Below, piece by piece: positions 1 through 6,173 of a DNA stretch of 21,312 bases. Each line of letters opens with the position of its first letter. The first letter of the stretch is position 1. The stretch is from a virus. The notes beneath the pieces are model-generated. The model worked only from the letters and a program-made list of their open reading frames with translations. It was not told the DNA's origin and ran no database searches. The translations under genes and the position numbers were made by a program. Where the stretch lies: the IMG/VR virus record IMGVR_UViG_3300006162_000059, positions 1-21,312 of that record, one strand, 5' to 3'.

Positions 1-1
1 T

Positions 2-184
2 CTTCCGAAAAAGAATCGGTACGCACCACTTCATAAAAACGTCTCGGCAGAGAACCTGGAACTGGTAAAAGAATACTACCGATACAGTAGTGAGAAGGCT
101 TTGTCGGTTCTTCCATTACACAAGCCGGAAGACTTTGTTCACATGAAAGAATACTTGAGCAAAGGTGGCGTCATCAAGGACTAA
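2..184 (+). CDS. 62: Clamp-loader small subunit, C-terminal end (T4 gp62-like), partial
   Basis: This is the last 60 codons of an open frame that enters from the left edge and stops at TAA 182-184. In T4, gp62 forms the sliding-clamp loader with gp44. The segment LPKKNRYAPLHKN resembles the T4 gp62 stretch VPRGKRYGKWAK. A helical stretch (ELVKEYYRYS) and a lysine/glycine-rich end (LSKGGVIKD) follow. The main support is position: it lies directly upstream of regA, as gene 62 does in T4. Sequence similarity alone is weak in so short a piece, so the name is partly inference from gene order. Confidence 0.6.
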   Translation, partial: LPKKNRYAPLHKNVSAENLELVKEYYRYSSEKALSVLPLHKPEDFVHMKEYLSKGGVIKD

Positions 185-216
185 ATAGCTTTTTGGAAGC
201 TCTTTCCAGTCCTATA

Positions 217-693
217 ATGCCTAAGCTAAATCCTCTTGAAGATCTGGTAGAAGTTACTCTACCGAAAACTGATTCATTTCTTATCATCAAAGAAACACTG
301 ACCCGCATTGGCGTCCCCAACAAAGACGGTAACAAGCTGTATCAAACCTGTCACATCCTTTGCAAACGAAAAAAATTCTACATTACCCACTTCAAAGAAC
401 TGTTCAAATTGGATGGGAAGCCAGCGACCTTGACCTCGAATGATCTTGCCCGCCGCAACAGCATCATCAATTACTTGGTCGAACGCAATTTCTTTTCCCT
501 GGCATCGGGTGAGACCAAAATGGAACCACATCTGCCGCATACAGGAAAGAATGATGACTTTACCATCATCCCCCACATTGACAAGCCAAAATGGGAACTG
601 ATTCCAAAGTACGTCATTGGCAACCCGGCCAACAAACACAAGAAAAAAGAGAAAGCTGTCGCAGCGGTAGAAACCCAGTTGACAACTTCATGA
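217..693 (+). CDS. regA: RegA translational repressor
   Basis: RegA binds the start regions of phage early mRNAs and blocks their translation. The protein matches T4 RegA along nearly its whole length: VEVTLPKTDSFLIIKETLTR against IEITLKKPEDFLKVKETLTR, then LYQTCHIL, YITHFKELF, LDGKPATLT, and WELIPKYVIGN against WKLVPKYTIGN. Starting at ATG 217 it is 158 aa, against 122 in T4. The extra length is a short N-terminal leader (MPKLNPLED) and a roughly 20-residue lysine-rich tail after the YVIGN block. A TTG at 193 in the same frame is an alternative start. It follows gp62 as in T4, but DNA polymerase does not come next. Confidence 0.93.
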   Translation: MPKLNPLEDLVEVTLPKTDSFLIIKETLTRIGVPNKDGNKLYQTCHILCKRKKFYITHFKELFKLDGKPATLTSNDLARRNSIINYLVERNFFSLASGETKMEPHLPHTGKNDDFTIIPHIDKPKWELIPKYVIGNPANKHKKKEKAVAAVETQLTTS

Positions 694-706
694 CATGTGG
701 TATCCT
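679..706 (+). promoter_or_regulatory. Sigma-70-type promoter for the gene at 730
   Basis: TTGACA (679-684), a 16-bp spacer, then TATCCT (701-706). The -35 box lies inside the last codons of regA. A start of transcription near 713 leaves a leader of about 17 nt with an AAAGG ribosome site before ATG 730. The spacer holds CATGACATG (689-697), a small dyad. The site closely resembles the polymerase promoter at 15609 in spacer length and in the bases after the -10 box. Confidence 0.65.
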
Positions 707-729
707 GAGATAGAAAGGTACATCTCAAC

Positions 730-1056
730 ATGAAGTTCACATATGAAGGTCGGCAGTACAGAATCACATTCACTCATCCGCAGGAAGACAACGACATTCC
801 TGGCATCGGTCTTCGGACCCAAAGGTCATCGATTGCAAAGATCTATGAAGTTATCGGCGCAGTTCGTGATCCCGAGCAGCGTCCGGTGGCTTGCGGCAGT
901 GTGACCTGCAACTACAAGGATCAGTTCAGCTTTGCAGTGGGTCGCAAGCTTGCCCTCCAGGAAGCTCTTAACGGCTTCGGTAAGGATTTTCGCACCGCTG
1001 CATGGAATTGCTATTTGAATCGCAACAACACGACCGCAGCAGCATCAGGAGTCTAA
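730..1056 (+). CDS. Hypothetical phage protein
   Basis: The function is not recognised. The 108-aa protein starts with a beta-rich segment (MKFTYEGRQYRITFTH). Its C-terminal half carries KDQFSFAVGRKLALQEALNGF followed by FRTAAWNCY. A block of this shape (D-x-F, GRKLAL, AL, then R and W-x-x-Y) recurs in small phage proteins of unknown role. It has its own promoter and an AAAGG ribosome site. Its stop codon TAA overlaps the ATG of the next gene, so the two are probably translated together. The tail is low in complexity (NNTTAAASGV). Confidence 0.75.
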   Translation: MKFTYEGRQYRITFTHPQEDNDIPGIGLRTQRSSIAKIYEVIGAVRDPEQRPVACGSVTCNYKDQFSFAVGRKLALQEALNGFGKDFRTAAWNCYLNRNNTTAAASGV

Positions 1057-1238
1057 TGGAAACAACGACAACAGAAAGTAGACAGGTAATAAGGGCGTCT
1101 CTGCGCAACGAGAATTTCATTCGTATGGGTCCTGCTGAAAAGCACAATGGAAACCCGCTGCGCAGAGAGCGCAGAAGCATGTCCCGAGCGTTCGCAGCCG
1201 GGGCTTGGAAAAATCGTAAGAAAGCACTTGACAAGTAG
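1056..1238 (+). CDS. Small basic hypothetical protein (60 aa)
   Basis: No known family was recognised. The start at ATG 1056 was chosen because it overlaps the preceding stop (TAATG) and has AGGAG 5 nt upstream. The frame is open further left, but only inside the previous gene. The product is strongly basic (many Arg and Lys: RMGPAEKHNGNPLRRERRSM, WKNRKKALDK), which suggests nucleic-acid binding, though nothing else supports that. Its last codons overlap the -35 region of the next promoter. Confidence 0.6.
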   Translation: METTTTESRQVIRASLRNENFIRMGPAEKHNGNPLRRERRSMSRAFAAGAWKNRKKALDK

Positions 1239-1257
1239 ATACATCTTGTGCTAAGAT
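1228..1257 (+). promoter_or_regulatory. Promoter for the 43-aa gene and the large RNA
   Basis: TTGACA (1228-1233), an 18-bp spacer, then TAAGAT (1252-1257). A 33-nt segment including it (1227-1259) is repeated with 3 changes at 2381-2413. The spacer holds the dyad AGAT-AC-ATCT (1237-1246). Transcription should begin near 1264, so the message would carry a leader of about 34 nt, the 43-aa gene and then the structured RNA up to the terminator at 2313. Confidence 0.75.
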
Positions 1258-1297
1258 GGTTTTGTTAGCGAGATTCAAGCGAACCGAAAAGGAAAAC

Positions 1298-1429
1298 ATG
1301 AAAAGCGCATACAAAACGGTAATCGTGATGGGGTACGGTGCTTACAGCGGCAAGCACAAAAGTGGCAAGGTCATGCGCCGTACCGCAAAGAAGGTCGCCC
1401 GTCGCCTGGACGACCGCAACAGCAACTAA
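1298..1429 (+). CDS. Small basic protein (43 aa) upstream of the large RNA
   Basis: ATG 1298 is preceded by AAAAGGA with good spacing, and the frame ends at TAA 1427-1429. The product is 43 aa and very basic (MKSAYKTVIVMGYGAY, then SGKHKSGKVMRRTAKKVARRL). It resembles no family I know. The next base-paired element starts only 8 nt after its stop, and no other promoter is visible between them, so the peptide and the RNA are probably transcribed together. An RNA-binding partner of the structured RNA is a plausible role, but this is inference from charge and position only. Confidence 0.6.
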   Translation: MKSAYKTVIVMGYGAYSGKHKSGKVMRRTAKKVARRLDDRNSN

Positions 1430-1437
1430 GTTTTCAA

Positions 1438-1644
1438 GGGTTTAAGTAATTTCTGCTGCACTAGTTTACATGGTGAAAACGCCTGTGCGACTGCTAGGGA
1501 CTGTAGAATTTGTCAAAAGTCTGGTAAGCGAGTACACAGAGTCCACAATGTTCCATAGATTGATGCCTTACCAACATCGATCTACGTATGTGGCGCAGGA
1601 GAGACTGGTTCGAATCCAGTGTACGGCAGAAATTACTTAAACCC
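1438..1644 (+). repeat. Perfect 19-bp inverted repeat extending the tRNA-like acceptor stem
   Basis: GGGTTTAAGTAATTTCTGC at 1438-1456 is the exact reverse complement of 1626-1644. The helix continues inward through U1457-G1625, G1458-C1624, a C-A mismatch, A1460-U1622 and C1461-G1621, giving about 24 bp in all. The two arms enclose the D-arm, the long insert and the T-arm described in the next entry. The long clamp would sequester both ends of the tRNA-like element, so ordinary tRNA end maturation looks unlikely. Confidence 0.85.
1455..1628 (+). other. tRNA-like element with anticodon arm replaced by a long helical insert
   Basis: The elbow of a tRNA is complete. The acceptor pairs 1455-1461 with 1621-1627 (one C-A mismatch, one U-G). 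U8 and A9 are present (1462-1463). The D-stem GTTT/AAAC (1464-1467, 1477-1480) has a 9-nt loop with A14, GG and A21. The T-stem ACTGG/CCAGT (1604-1608, 1616-1620) has the canonical loop TTCGAAT. In place of a 5-bp anticodon stem with a 7-nt loop, a helix starting CCTGTGC/GCGCAGG (1482-1488, 1593-1599) leads into about 100 nt with further nested pairing (1503-1507 with 1581-1585; 1522-1528 with 1567-1573). No anticodon loop can be assigned and no CCA is encoded. It is therefore not a normal tRNA; it looks like a structural module of the larger RNA. Confidence 0.7.
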
Positions 1645-2312
1645 GAATCTATCGGTAAGGGATAATGGGCACCTGGAAAGTGCAACCTCAAGTGAGCGGT
1701 AATGCGGCGAGTGGGGGTTCCATAGGTAGATTTGTTCGAGATGTGTTGTAAAATGGCCGAGCACAGATAATTGTCAGTACCATCGGAACAAAGTCATTTG
1801 AGTCCGTTAACGATTAGTGTACTGGGGGCTGACAGCCAGCGGAGTGGATGTCTAGGAAGTCTCTAGAGGGTGAAGCTTCAATAGCAAAGCGGTGGTCCTG
1901 CGATAATACGGACTCGCTATCATCCACATTTACTGATTGATAAAGTGCCATAAAATACGCCTAAACTTAATCAAACACTATGACCGAAATGATCGCTCGT
2001 TAGAGTATGCTTTAGTCGAATGAGGGCATACGAGTCCGAGCCAAATGACGTTCGATACAAGGAAGCCCGGTTGGTGCTTCCCCAAGTGAGAAAGAGATAA
2101 ATCCAACCCAGATGTTGTATCGTCTCAGTACTGGCCCACAACGGCTTCGGGTACTGAGGAATGATCTGATCCAGGCCGGAAGTTAATACAGCGCTTCTGG
2201 TGACTCTTTGTTTGCGACCAAATGAGCACACTAGTCCACAGTAGAAGAATCTACGGGAGGTAGAGCCATGTAAAACCCTAACCTTAATTAAATCAATTAT
2301 ATATGCGTTCTG

Positions 2313-2355
2313 AGGCCCGACAGGAAACCACACCCTGTCGGGCCTTCTGTGTTTT
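2313..2355 (+). terminator. Strong intrinsic terminator ending the large RNA
   Basis: A perfect 12-bp GC-rich stem, AGGCCCGACAGG (2313-2324) with CCTGTCGGGCCT (2334-2345), has a 9-nt loop and is followed by TCTGTGTTTT. It separates the RNA unit from the next promoter, which starts 27 nt downstream. Confidence 0.88.
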
Positions 2356-2381
2356 AAATTCGAATTTCTTGTGATGACATC

Positions 2382-2411
2382 TTGACAAGTAGATGTATCT
2401 TGTGCTATGAT
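2382..2411 (+). promoter_or_regulatory. Promoter for the gene at 2421 (leaderless)
   Basis: TTGACA (2382-2387), an 18-bp spacer, then TATGAT (2406-2411), with TGC just before the -10 box (extended -10). It is a close copy of the promoter at 1228. The spacer dyad is AGAT-GT-ATCT (2391-2400). The expected start near 2418 leaves only about 3 nt before ATG 2421. Confidence 0.75.
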
Positions 2412-2420
2412 GGAATCACG

Positions 2421-3671
2421 ATGAACAACGAACTGAAGCAATACGAAGTGGTTCCCGGCAACCTGGATACGCTGAAAGCGAAAATCGTCAAGTTGAACCG
2501 GAAGGCTGTCAAGCTTGGTACTTCCCCCATCGTCCTCACCGTCGTCGGTGAAAAGTTCGTCAACCGCATCACCGAAGGTGGTGTCAACCGCAAGGAACGC
2601 AAGATCCTGGTCACGGTCACTGGTGAGACTCCCAAGTTGAACGGTTGGACCATCACCACCGTCATCGAGCATACCGAAGGTGGCAACATCCTTCGTGCAG
2701 TTCCGCCCTTCACCCTCGAATCTTTGGATTCCAAATATCGCACGGTCGCTGCGACTTGCGATCATTGCGGTTATGATCGCCGCCGCAAGGACACCTACAT
2801 CGTTCGTCATGACGACGGACGTACCGCTCAGGTTGGCCGTACCTGCCTCAAGGACTTCACCGGACACAACTCCCCGGAAGCGATTGCTACTTGGGCCGAA
2901 TGCGTTTCGATGTTGGATGGCATGATCGAAGGTTTCTGCGGCACGGGTAGCGAATATTATTTCGACCTGAAAGAAGTTCTGACTCTCGCTTCGTGCGTCA
3001 TTCGCCGGGACGGTTTCGTCAGCAAAAAGGCTGCGATGGAAAATGATCGGTTGGTTCCTACGGCATCGGTCGTAAGCTGGCTGCTTCGTCCTTCGGTGAA
3101 CAACGAAGATGCTCAGGACAAGCTGGTTTATGTCGTGGCGGATTCCGACGAATCGCTGGCTGAACTGGCTCAGGAATGGGCTTCGACGCAGGAACCCAAG
3201 GTTGAAGCGGATTATCTCTGGAATCTGCGGGTTGTCGCCAACATGGAAGCCATCACGAGCCGCAATTTTGGTCTGGCGGTTTCGATGATCTCGGCCTATC
3301 AACGTGAGGTTGGTCGTCTGGCTGAAATCGAACGTCAGCGTGCGAATCGCCCGGTCAGCCAGTTCGTCGGCACCATCGGCAAACGTGAAGAGTTCACGGT
3401 CACCGTAAAGAAGCTGGTCGGCTGCGAAGGTTCTTACGGTCACACCACGCTCCACATCATGGAAGATCAGGCAGGTAACAAGCTGTCCTGGTTCGCTTCT
3501 GGCTATGCCAAAATGGAAGAAAATTGCACTTACGTCATCAAGGCCACGGTCAAAGCGCAGGAAGTCTATCGTGGCGAGAATCAGACTCAGCTTACACGGG
3601 CCAGCGTCGTTTCGGAGGTTGGCCCCGTAGCCCTTCCTGATGCGATGGTTCTCTTCCCGGCTGTTGCATAA
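2421..3671 (+). CDS. Zinc-finger and OB-like domain protein of unknown function
   Basis: A 416-aa protein with no assigned function. Residues 113-146 hold a Cys cluster, CDHCGYDRRRKDTY then VGRTCLKDFTG (Cys 113, 116, 142), a single zinc-finger-like element also found in phage and plasmid proteins. The C-terminal 100 residues (about 313-400: SQFVGTIGKREEFTVTVKKL, LSWFASG, YVIKATVKA) look like a beta-barrel of the OB type. Together these suggest a nucleic-acid-binding protein, by inference. An in-frame ATG at 2382 was rejected because it coincides with the -35 box. ATG 2421 has no ribosome site and fits leaderless translation. Codon use is regular and looks well expressed. Confidence 0.85.
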   Translation: MNNELKQYEVVPGNLDTLKAKIVKLNRKAVKLGTSPIVLTVVGEKFVNRITEGGVNRKERKILVTVTGETPKLNGWTITTVIEHTEGGNILRAVPPFTLESLDSKYRTVAATCDHCGYDRRRKDTYIVRHDDGRTAQVGRTCLKDFTGHNSPEAIATWAECVSMLDGMIEGFCGTGSEYYFDLKEVLTLASCVIRRDGFVSKKAAMENDRLVPTASVVSWLLRPSVNNEDAQDKLVYVVADSDESLAELAQEWASTQEPKVEADYLWNLRVVANMEAITSRNFGLAVSMISAYQREVGRLAEIERQRANRPVSQFVGTIGKREEFTVTVKKLVGCEGSYGHTTLHIMEDQAGNKLSWFASGYAKMEENCTYVIKATVKAQEVYRGENQTQLTRASVVSEVGPVALPDAMVLFPAVA

Positions 3672-3692
3672 TGACTGGTGAGATGCTATTCT
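3664..3692 (+). promoter_or_regulatory. Promoter for natV (leaderless)
   Basis: TTGCAT (3664-3669), a 17-bp spacer, then TATTCT (3687-3692). The -35 box overlaps the end of the preceding gene. A start near 3699 places ATG 3703 about 4 nt into the message. It is weaker than the TTGACA sites, but the geometry is the same as that of the other leaderless promoters. Confidence 0.55.
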
Positions 3693-3702
3693 CAAAGTAG
3701 AC

Positions 3703-4665
3703 ATGAATAACATTGCAGTCATTTACGCTCCGTTTCAGACGCCTTCCCTTCGAGGGTATCACGAGGAAACGATTCGGGACATTCTAAAAGATCACAACAT
3801 CACAATCATCACTCTCCCAGTAAATCGTGTTCCGTTCAGTAAAAATGCTCCATTGGATTTTACGATGCGAATGGAAATGATCGAAGATAGATTCATCGGA
3901 AAAGTTCTTATCGTGCCTGTCACCCAAAAGAAATATCTTTGGGATCAGACTAACACCTTAGAACAGGCTGTAATCAAAACGCTATCCGATCATTACATCG
4001 AATACAATCCTCAAGCCATTCATTTTTTCTCTGATCGGACGCAGCCGCCTTTGTATTGGTTGACTGCCAGAACAAATTTTCTCTATCACGAAGTTACATC
4101 CCGCAATTTCGTCATCAAAAATCCGTACTGGCCGATAACAGATGAATGCGATTCGATGGAACTTTTTCGTAGGGGTGTGATCTACGGACTGAACAAACAA
4201 TTTCCGATCAACTATCCGACCGTCGATATCGCCGTAAGCCGTGTTTTTCGTGGAAAACTCCAATACCTCCTGGCGAAGAAGCCCGGTGAGCGAGGATGGC
4301 GGTTTGCTGGTGGTTTTAAGGACCGTGGTGACGTTTCTTTGGAGTTCGCAGTACTCAGGGAAGGTGGAGAGGAACTTTTGCGTAAAGGGGTTAATCCCAA
4401 CGAAGTTTTTACGAAACCTTTATACATTTGCAGCATGAACGTCAACGACTGGCGTTACCGAGACAACCCGGATGGCATCATCACTACCTTTTTCGAAATC
4501 AATTTCCTGGGTACTGACGATCAGCTTGAAGCGGGCGACGATCTTGCAAACGGCGGAATGATTCAGTGGTGGGATCTGGAAGCAATTTTGGACGCAGATA
4601 TGGAAGGCGAACACGTCAACTTGCTGCATGAACTTTTGAAATTCAAAGGATATTCCAATGCTTGA
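3703..4665 (+). CDS. natV: Bifunctional NMN adenylyltransferase / Nudix hydrolase (NatV-like)
   Basis: The N-terminal half is a nucleotidyltransferase of the NadM type that joins NMN and ATP to make NAD. Its nucleotide-binding motif is altered: RGYH (17-20) stands where the family has HxGH. The typical block KNAPLDFTMRMEMIEDRF (48-64) is intact. The C-terminal half (about 175-315) is a Nudix domain, usually an ADP-ribose pyrophosphatase in such fusions, with GGFKDRGDVSLEFAVLREGG then EEL (203-225). The same fusion occurs in vibriophage KVP40 next to nadV. Here nadV lies about 1.7 kb downstream. The changed HxGH leaves some doubt that the first domain is active. Its stop overlaps the next gene by 8 nt. 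Confidence 0.85.
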   Translation: MNNIAVIYAPFQTPSLRGYHEETIRDILKDHNITIITLPVNRVPFSKNAPLDFTMRMEMIEDRFIGKVLIVPVTQKKYLWDQTNTLEQAVIKTLSDHYIEYNPQAIHFFSDRTQPPLYWLTARTNFLYHEVTSRNFVIKNPYWPITDECDSMELFRRGVIYGLNKQFPINYPTVDIAVSRVFRGKLQYLLAKKPGERGWRFAGGFKDRGDVSLEFAVLREGGEELLRKGVNPNEVFTKPLYICSMNVNDWRYRDNPDGIITTFFEINFLGTDDQLEAGDDLANGGMIQWWDLEAILDADMEGEHVNLLHELLKFKGYSNA

Positions 4666-4879
4666 TCTCGATCTTCCGGTAGTCTGTGTCAACTGCAAAA
4701 AGAAGTACATGTGTACGCCTGCGAATGATTATTATGGTCCCGAAGGTGTACCACAAGATAACATTAGCGGTCGCTGTTGGAATTGTATGCTTAATTCGCA
4801 TGGTTTCGAAAACAGTCCCGAGCCAGCAAACCCCAACGTTTTACAACCAATAACACGAGTGAAAAATTATGTTTCCTGA
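4658..4879 (+). CDS. Small zinc-ribbon-like protein
   Basis: A 73-aa protein with two Cys pairs, CVNCKKKYMC near residue 10 and GRCWNCM near residue 38, as in a small zinc ribbon. The function is unknown. The start overlaps the end of natV by 8 nt and has AAAGGA 7 nt upstream. The end overlaps the next gene by 11 nt. It therefore sits within the NAD gene group and is probably translated from the same message, but nothing links it to NAD chemistry. Confidence 0.7.
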   Translation: MLDLDLPVVCVNCKKKYMCTPANDYYGPEGVPQDNISGRCWNCMLNSHGFENSPEPANPNVLQPITRVKNYVS

Positions 4880-6122
4880 ATCAATCACAACCAAAGAATT
4901 GGTCAAACGCATTCACGCTACTCCGCAGCGGGGAGTCATCTTTGCTACTGGTGGTGGCACCGACATTTATCCGATGCTGCTCCGACGTGGTGGCGGGTCC
5001 GCTACGCTGCTCGATGGTCAAATTCCGTACAAAGAGACCAGAACCGATGAACTTCTTGGTGGCAAGCCTGAGAAGTACGTTAGTGAGCAAACTACGAGGC
5101 AATTAGCGATGGCTGCTTACATCCAAGCCATCAAAGGCGAACCGAAATTTGATGATGGACGATATTTCAAATCTGCGCCTCCTCCGTTCTTCGGCGTAGC
5201 TTGTTCTGTGTCCTTGCAGAAGACACCAGAAGAACGGGCTGGCCGCATCCACTACATCTATGCAGCTTTGCAGACTGGTAATAAAACGGTCTCGCTCTCA
5301 TTGGTGCTCGATCCGACAAATCCCATTCGATGCTCCGCATTGACTGCGGAAACTATTCGTGAAAATGAAGAGTATGCCACATCACTTCTGATGCTGAATT
5401 TGGTAGCTGAAGCCTGCGGACTCAAAGAACGAGTTGAAACCGGATTGGAAGCTTATACGATCCGTACTGAGTCCACTTTACACAAAGCAACTTCTCTTCT
5501 GCCGGGATTGATCGATGGCTCCGTCCAACGCATTGGAATCGTTGTTGTGAATGGTGTATTGGTCGATAGTGTTAACGGGCGAGATTGGTGCGGCTGGAGA
5601 GATGCTGTTCATTCTGGTTTGATTCTCCCTGGCAGTTTCAATCCGGTCCACGATGGTCATTACGAAATGGCCGATTACGCATCGACCCTACATTGGTCCG
5701 GTAAAACTGAATTTGAACTAAGCATTCGGAACGTTGATAAGCCGCTCCTGGATTTCATTACTATCGAGAATCGGATCAAAGCTTTCAGAGGAAAGCAGGT
5801 AGTCTGGCTTACCAATGCGCCGACGTTTCTCGAAAAGGCAAATTTGTTTTATGGCGCTACCTTTGTCGTTGGTTACGATACGGCGAAACGGATTGTTGAT
5901 GAGAAGTATGGTCCGATAGATCCGGTAATGGAAACCTTCAACGAAAGGCGAACGCAGTTCATCATCTTCGGGAGGGAAAAAGATGGAGTCTTTCAAAGCG
6001 GCCTGGACGAATTTCCAGAATCGTTTAAACAGCTTTCTGTGGCAATTACTCATCCACTGCGAACGTCGGCTGTCTCGTCTACAGCAATCCGCCATCAGCA
6101 GGATGCCGCATCTTCATCTTGA
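4869..6122 (+). CDS. CinA/PncC-like domain fused to a NadD-like nucleotidyltransferase
   Basis: A 417-aa protein of two parts. Residues 20-200 resemble the CinA C-terminal (PncC, NMN deamidase) fold: FATGGGTDIYPMLL (25-38), then GGSATLLDGQIPY, LLGGKPEKYVSEQ and FFGVACS. The Ser of the usual ESCTGG motif is missing. Residues 250-410 are a complete nucleotidyltransferase: LPGSFNPVHDGHYEMA with HxGH at 261-264, VDKPLL, FVVGYDTAKRIV, and SSTAIR (403-408), the second ATP motif. The same domain order is known in plants and some bacteria, with unproven function. Between natV and nadV it may act on a pyridine nucleotide (NMN or nicotinate mononucleotide), by inference. The C-terminal domain keeps all its motifs, unlike the first domain of NatV. 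Confidence 0.82.
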   Translation: MFPESITTKELVKRIHATPQRGVIFATGGGTDIYPMLLRRGGGSATLLDGQIPYKETRTDELLGGKPEKYVSEQTTRQLAMAAYIQAIKGEPKFDDGRYFKSAPPPFFGVACSVSLQKTPEERAGRIHYIYAALQTGNKTVSLSLVLDPTNPIRCSALTAETIRENEEYATSLLMLNLVAEACGLKERVETGLEAYTIRTESTLHKATSLLPGLIDGSVQRIGIVVVNGVLVDSVNGRDWCGWRDAVHSGLILPGSFNPVHDGHYEMADYASTLHWSGKTEFELSIRNVDKPLLDFITIENRIKAFRGKQVVWLTNAPTFLEKANLFYGATFVVGYDTAKRIVDEKYGPIDPVMETFNERRTQFIIFGREKDGVFQSGLDEFPESFKQLSVAITHPLRTSAVSSTAIRHQQDAASSS

Positions 6123-6143
6123 AGATTATTTGAAGATGTATCA

Positions 6144-6173
6144 TTGCGATCTCAAGGTCGCTCGTGCTAACAT
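6144..6173 (+). promoter_or_regulatory. Possible promoter for the gene at 6209 and nadV
   Basis: TTGCGA (6144-6149), an 18-bp spacer, then TAACAT (6168-6173), with TGC before the -10 box as in the promoter at 2382. The spacer holds a dyad, GCGATC with GGTCGC (6146-6161, one mismatch). It lies in the 86-nt gap between the preceding stop and ATG 6209. The -10 box is poor, so this is tentative. Confidence 0.4.

Larger units (their letters stand above)
1437..2355 (+). ncRNA. Large structured non-coding RNA, about 0.9 kb (GOLLD/ROOL-type candidate)
   Basis: This is the only long gene-free stretch of the window. No + strand frame with a ribosome site or a recognisable protein occurs in it. Helices found by reading: 1438-1456 with 1626-1644 (19 bp, perfect); 1644-1653 with 1725-1734 (10 bp with two wobbles); 1775-1780 with 1819-1824; 1844-1850 with 1921-1927; 2005-2010 with 2026-2031; 2053-2060 with 2115-2122; 2061-2066 with 2076-2081; 2124-2131 with 2151-2158; 2241-2245 with 2250-2254. 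The loop of the 2061 hairpin (GGTTGG, 2069-2074) pairs with CCAACC 2103-2108 as a pseudoknot. An alternative outer pairing, 1437-1443 with 2273-2279, could close the whole domain. Transcription should come from the promoter at 1228 and end at 2313-2355. Size, phage setting, dense helices and an embedded tRNA-like piece recall the GOLLD and ROOL classes. I could not test membership, and it may be a new class. Confidence 0.72.

Noticed and set aside
1510-1538. TTGTCA ... TACACA as an internal promoter of the structured RNA
   Set aside because: Both boxes are poor and are used in helices of the tRNA-like insert. The promoter at 1228 explains transcription better.
1438-1644. Group I intron in a tRNA gene
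   Set aside because: An insert of about 100 nt is too small for a group I catalytic core, no P7/P3 elements were seen, and no exon anticodon loop can be rebuilt. The extended acceptor also argues against a normal tRNA.
1438-1644. tmRNA
   Set aside because: The arm replacement is similar, but there is no tag reading frame ending in a typical ALAA-like sequence, no encoded CCA, the reversed U-G at acceptor pair 3 is not the alanine G-U signal, and the length is only half the usual one.
1494-1691. A 65-codon - strand frame in the RNA region
   Set aside because: It lies within the paired tRNA-like domain, has no ribosome site or recognisable protein pattern, and is of a length expected by chance.
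1971-3722. A 583-codon open frame on the - strand, the longest in the left half
   Set aside because: It lies almost wholly opposite the 2421-3671 gene, which has a promoter, a Cys cluster motif and regular codon use. The reverse translation shows no known motif and no ribosome site, so it is a mirror effect of codon bias.
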